From contig CAJUQQ010000084.1 in the NCBI GenBank assembly GCA_910588175.1, positions 1 to 7,099 of the forward strand: a DNA stretch of 7,099 nt, read 5' to 3'. Under the pieces are notes generated by a model. That model was not told where the DNA came from and did no database searches. It saw nothing but the letters and a program-made list of their open reading frames with translations. Origin of the DNA: an uncultured Oscillibacter sp. GTDB lineage: Bacteria > Bacillota > Clostridia > Oscillospirales > Oscillospiraceae. The first letter of the stretch is position 1, and every line of letters starts with the position of its first letter. Shown one piece after another: positions 4,621 through 7,099 of the stretch. A program made the translations under genes and the position numbers.

Positions 4621-5410
4621 CGTTTCCGCCCTTCTCACAGGCGGCGATCACCGCGTTCATCACCGCCCCCCGGAAGCCCGCCTCCTCCAGCTTCCGCACA
4701 CCCTGAATGGTGGTTCCGCCGGGGGAGCACACCGCGTCCTTCAATTCCCCGGGGTGCTTCCCGCTCTCCAGCAGCAGCCGGGCGGAGCCCAGGACCATCT
4801 GGGCGGCGAACTCCAAGGCCTGGGCCCGGGGCAGGCCGCAGGCCACGCCGCCGTCCGCCAGCGCCTCCACGAACAGGTCCACAAAGGCCGGGCCGCAGCC
4901 CGCCACGGCGGACCCCGCGTCCATCTGCTTCTCCGGAATGGGGGAGAAGCGGCCCGCTCCGGCCATGGACTCCAGGAAGACCTGCACCTCCGCCTCCGTC
5001 ACGCCGGGGCCGGGGGTGTAGAGCACCATCCCCTCCCCGATGGAGCAGGGGGTGTTGGGCATGATGCGGAGGACGGGGTAATCCCCTCCCGCCATAGCCT
5101 GAATGTCCGCGACGCTCCGCCCCGCCGCCATGGAGACCAGAACGAAGCGGTCCTTCCGGATCCGCAGCTCCGGGCCGATTTCCGCCAGCAGGTCCCCCAT
5201 CATCTGGGGCTTGACTCCCAGGAACACGTAGTCCGCGTTCCCCGCGATGGTCCGGTTGTTGGACAGCGAGGCGCCCAGCTCCTTGGCCAGGGCCGCCGCT
5301 TTGGCCTCCGTCCGGTTGGCCAGGAGAATCTGCCCGCCCTCCAGCCGCCGCCGGGCGGCCCGGGCAAGGGCTCCGCCCATGCTGCCGGTTCCAATAAATC
5401 CAAAGGTCAT
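4613..5410 (-). CDS. proC: Pyrroline-5-carboxylate reductase
   Basis: Encodes 265 residues, close to the family's usual 270. The enzyme reduces pyrroline-5-carboxylate to proline with NAD(P)H, the last step of proline synthesis, in the cytosol. The N-terminal Rossmann motif is FGFIGTGSMGGAL (residues 3-15). VFLGVKPQ (62-69), RIMPNTPC (115-122) and GCGPAF (171-176) follow. The ProC signature is at about 219-242 (HPGELKDAVCSPGGTTIQGV). The ATG at 5410 is chosen over an in-frame ATG at 5512 because the Rossmann fold starts there and AAAGGAG lies 10 bases upstream. That site overlaps the stop codon of the DUF1963 gene, so the genes are cotranscribed with a 16-bp gap. Confidence 0.97.
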   Translation of the reverse strand: MTFGFIGTGSMGGALARAARRRLEGGQILLANRTEAKAAALAKELGASLSNNRTIAGNADYVFLGVKPQMMGDLLAEIGPELRIRKDRFVLVSMAAGRSVADIQAMAGGDYPVLRIMPNTPCSIGEGMVLYTPGPGVTEAEVQVFLESMAGAGRFSPIPEKQMDAGSAVAGCGPAFVDLFVEALADGGVACGLPRAQALEFAAQMVLGSARLLLESGKHPGELKDAVCSPGGTTIQGVRKLEEAGFRGAVMNAVIAACEKGGNVK

Positions 5411-5426
5411 CGTCGTTCCGCTCCTT

Positions 5427-6284
5427 TCAGCCGCACTGGAGGACCAGCCACACCCGGTCAAACCGGCGGGCGGCAAGGTCCTCTTTTCGAATGTAGAAAT
5501 AGACCCGTCCATAGTCTCCGAAGTCCAGAGAAAATTTCCCCAGCTGGATGCTGTCCAGCTGGAACAGCAATCGCCAGTTTTCCAGGGACGTCTCCTCCGC
5601 CTCCCGCAGCTGGTCCTCTGGAATCTTCTGGCCGCCGCCCAGATTATAGCCCCGGCTCACCAGCTCGCACTCTGCGGTCATGCTGCTCTGGATGATGTCG
5701 GGCCAGCCCAGAAGCCGGTGGGCAGACCCGTCCGTTTCCGGTTTGCCCGCCACCGTGGAATAGGCGGCGTTGAAGGTTTTCAGGCCCAGTTCGCCTTCCG
5801 CTCTGCCCACCGCCGCCGCGGCGTCGTCATAGCCGGGAAAGCAGCGCTCCCTCCCTCCCCGGATGGGCAGGGAGGGGAGCCGGAATTCCTCCTCCAAAGC
5901 CTCCGGGAAGTCCGCCGGGCCCAGAGCCGCTTTCTCCGGGAACCAGTACACCCGGGCGCAGCCCGCGTCTTTGGGGTCATAGCCCCAGCGCTGGGACCCC
6001 AGTTCGTAAAAGAAGGACAGCACCCCCTCGTGGGGCAGCAGGCCGTCCCCGTCCAGCTCCGCCAGGGCGGCGCAGTCGAACTGGCAGAGAAAGGCCAGAG
6101 GCCGGGGTTTCACCTCATCGTCCATATAGGTGTCCGTTGTGAACCAGGGCCAGGAAAAGCCCTCCGGTACGTCCGGCGCGCCGCCGAAGCGGCCGATTGC
6201 CGGCCCCTCCCCGGTCCCAATCTCCAGCCGCACGGCGTTCCGGGCCAAAGAGGTCAGGAGCGCTTTCAAAGCCTCCATGGTCAC
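5427..6284 (-). CDS. DUF1963 (YwqG-family) protein of unknown function
   Basis: Encodes 285 residues with the family's landmarks: RFGGAPDVPEGFSWP (32-46), LLGWPDIIQSSM (191-202), NWRLLFQLDS (236-245), FGDYGRVYFYI (255-265) and a closing RVWLVLQC (277-284). The family, which includes B. subtilis YwqG, has no established biochemical role. No signal peptide or membrane segment is seen, so it is probably cytosolic. The GTG start at 6284 overlaps the proA stop codon (GTGA). An ATG two codons later is equally possible, as the ribosome binding site is weak. It sits inside the proline operon, with proA before it and proC after it, which suggests coexpression but not a proline function. Confidence 0.9.
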   Translation of the reverse strand: MTMEALKALLTSLARNAVRLEIGTGEGPAIGRFGGAPDVPEGFSWPWFTTDTYMDDEVKPRPLAFLCQFDCAALAELDGDGLLPHEGVLSFFYELGSQRWGYDPKDAGCARVYWFPEKAALGPADFPEALEEEFRLPSLPIRGGRERCFPGYDDAAAAVGRAEGELGLKTFNAAYSTVAGKPETDGSAHRLLGWPDIIQSSMTAECELVSRGYNLGGGQKIPEDQLREAEETSLENWRLLFQLDSIQLGKFSLDFGDYGRVYFYIRKEDLAARRFDRVWLVLQCG

Positions 6285-7099
6285 CGCACCTGCCCCTCGC
6301 CGTAAATCACATATTTGCAGGAGGTCAGCTCCTCCAGACCCATGGGGCCCCGGGCGTGCATCTTCTGGGTAGAGATGCCGATCTCCGCCCCCAGGCCGAA
6401 CTCCCCGCCGTCGGTGAAGCGGGTGGAGGCGTTGACGTACACCGCCGCCGCGTCCACCTCGTTCAGGAAGCGCTGGGCCTTGAAATAGTTGGCGGTGATA
6501 ATCGCCTCGGAGTGCCCCGTCCCGTGGGCGTTGATGAAGGCCACGGCCTCGTCCAGATCCTTCACGGTCCGGACGGCCAGAATGTAGTCGTCATACTCCG
6601 CGTCCCAGTCGCTTTCCGCCGCCGGGACGGCCCGGCCCCCCAATACCGCCAGGGCCTTTTCGCCGCACCGGAGCTCCACCTTGTGTTTGTCCAGCAGGGG
6701 CACGGCCTTTTTCAGGAACGCCTCCAACACATCCTCCTGGACCAGAAGGCACTCCACAGCGTTGCACACCGAGGGGCGGGAGCATTTGGCGTTATAGAGG
6801 ATTTCCGCCCCCATGTCCAGGTCCGCCTCGCTGTCCACGTAGATGTGGCAGACCCCCTCGCCGGTGCGAATCACGGGGACGCTGGCCTCCTTCGCCACGG
6901 TCCGGATAAGTCCCGCGCCGCCTCGGGGAATCAGCACGTCCACATACCCGTCCAGATGCATCAATTCGCCGGCCGTCTCATGGCTGGTGTCCTGGACCAG
7001 GGAGACGCAGTCCTCCGGCAGGCCGGCGGATTTCAAGGCCGCCCGCATCAGCTCCGCCGCCTTCCGGTTGGAGCGGATGGCCTCCTTCCCGCCCCGGAG
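6281..7099 (-). CDS. proA: Gamma-glutamyl phosphate reductase, 5' end outside the window
   Basis: The last 272 residues are present and the reading frame stays open to the window edge (LRGGKEAIRSN is visible before the first in-frame ATG at 7048), so that ATG is internal. ProA (about 415 residues in total) reduces glutamyl-5-phosphate to glutamate-5-semialdehyde with NADPH, the second step of proline synthesis. PRGGAGLIR, the catalytic cysteine region RPSVCNAVECLLV (Cys near visible residue 112) and the C-terminal HARGPMGLEELTS and KYVIYGEGQ are family signatures. The stop codon overlaps the next gene. proB would be expected just upstream, outside the window. Confidence 0.97.
   Translation of the reverse strand, partial: LRGGKEAIRSNRKAAELMRAALKSAGLPEDCVSLVQDTSHETAGELMHLDGYVDVLIPRGGAGLIRTVAKEASVPVIRTGEGVCHIYVDSEADLDMGAEILYNAKCSRPSVCNAVECLLVQEDVLEAFLKKAVPLLDKHKVELRCGEKALAVLGGRAVPAAESDWDAEYDDYILAVRTVKDLDEAVAFINAHGTGHSEAIITANYFKAQRFLNEVDAAAVYVNASTRFTDGGEFGLGAEIGISTQKMHARGPMGLEELTSCKYVIYGEGQVR

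Noticed and set aside
5411..5512. N-terminal extension of proC by 34 residues
   Set aside because: The extension overlaps the coding end of the DUF1963 gene in another frame and lies before the Rossmann motif, which normally starts within a few residues of the ProC N-terminus. The ATG at 5410 has a good ribosome binding site.
5247..6305. 352-codon plus-strand frame opposite proC and the DUF1963 gene
   Set aside because: Antisense shadow of two well-supported genes, with no motif or suitable ribosome binding site.
6281..7048. proA as a complete 255-residue protein starting at 7048
   Set aside because: The frame continues upstream with conserved ProA sequence (LRGGKEAIRSN) to the window edge, so the ATG is internal and the gene is only cut by the window.
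1..7099. CRISPR arrays, tRNA or rRNA genes, prophage genes
   Set aside because: No regularly spaced direct repeats, no tRNA-like cloverleaf and no rRNA signature were seen on either strand. The holin-like peptide alone does not indicate a prophage.

Overview
The window looks like chromosomal DNA from a G+C-rich member of the Bacillota. An Oscillospiraceae-type gut clostridium (Flavonifractor, Lawsonibacter or Oscillibacter relatives) is my best guess. The reasons are Bacillota-type families (YerC/TrpR-like regulator, Hsp33, Prp beside ribosomal protein L21), strong AGGAGG-type ribosome binding sites, near-consensus housekeeping promoters, GTG starts and very G+C-rich coding sequence. The genus is an inference from style, not from a search.

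Layout. Positions 1-445 (minus) hold the start of a ribosomal protein operon: a TTGACA-N17-TATACT promoter, a structured leader of about 75 nt, rplU (L21), and the first six codons of what is probably the L21/L27-linked protease gene prp. Positions 446-994 contain no large gene but are the most unusual part. A 185-bp palindromic MITE-like element (511-695) lies next to a 28-codon membrane-peptide gene (783-869, plus). The 3' end of that gene faces a consensus promoter and a short terminated transcript on the minus strand (about 945 to 858). This is the architecture of a type I toxin-antitoxin locus.

Positions 995-2968 (minus) form a compact operon: yerC-like regulator, SAM-dependent methyltransferase and hslO (Hsp33, the redox-activated chaperone). 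The first two genes overlap by 4 bp, the last two are 11 bp apart, and one promoter lies in front. Divergent from it, 3029-3793 (plus) encodes a DUF3298-type protein without a membrane anchor, then a probable terminator. Next comes a monocistronic HTH-XRE regulator with two membrane segments (3954-4463, plus), with its own promoter and a palindrome over the -35 box. Two strong hairpins (4491-4620) separate it from the convergent proline operon.

Positions 4613-7099 (minus) carry proA (cut by the window edge), a DUF1963/YwqG-like gene and proC, tightly packed. ProA and ProC catalyse the second and last enzymatic steps of proline synthesis from glutamate. The DUF1963 gene between them has no assigned role in that pathway.

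Most of the window is ordinary housekeeping sequence. The toxin/antisense pair and the adjacent palindromic element are what deserve a second look.
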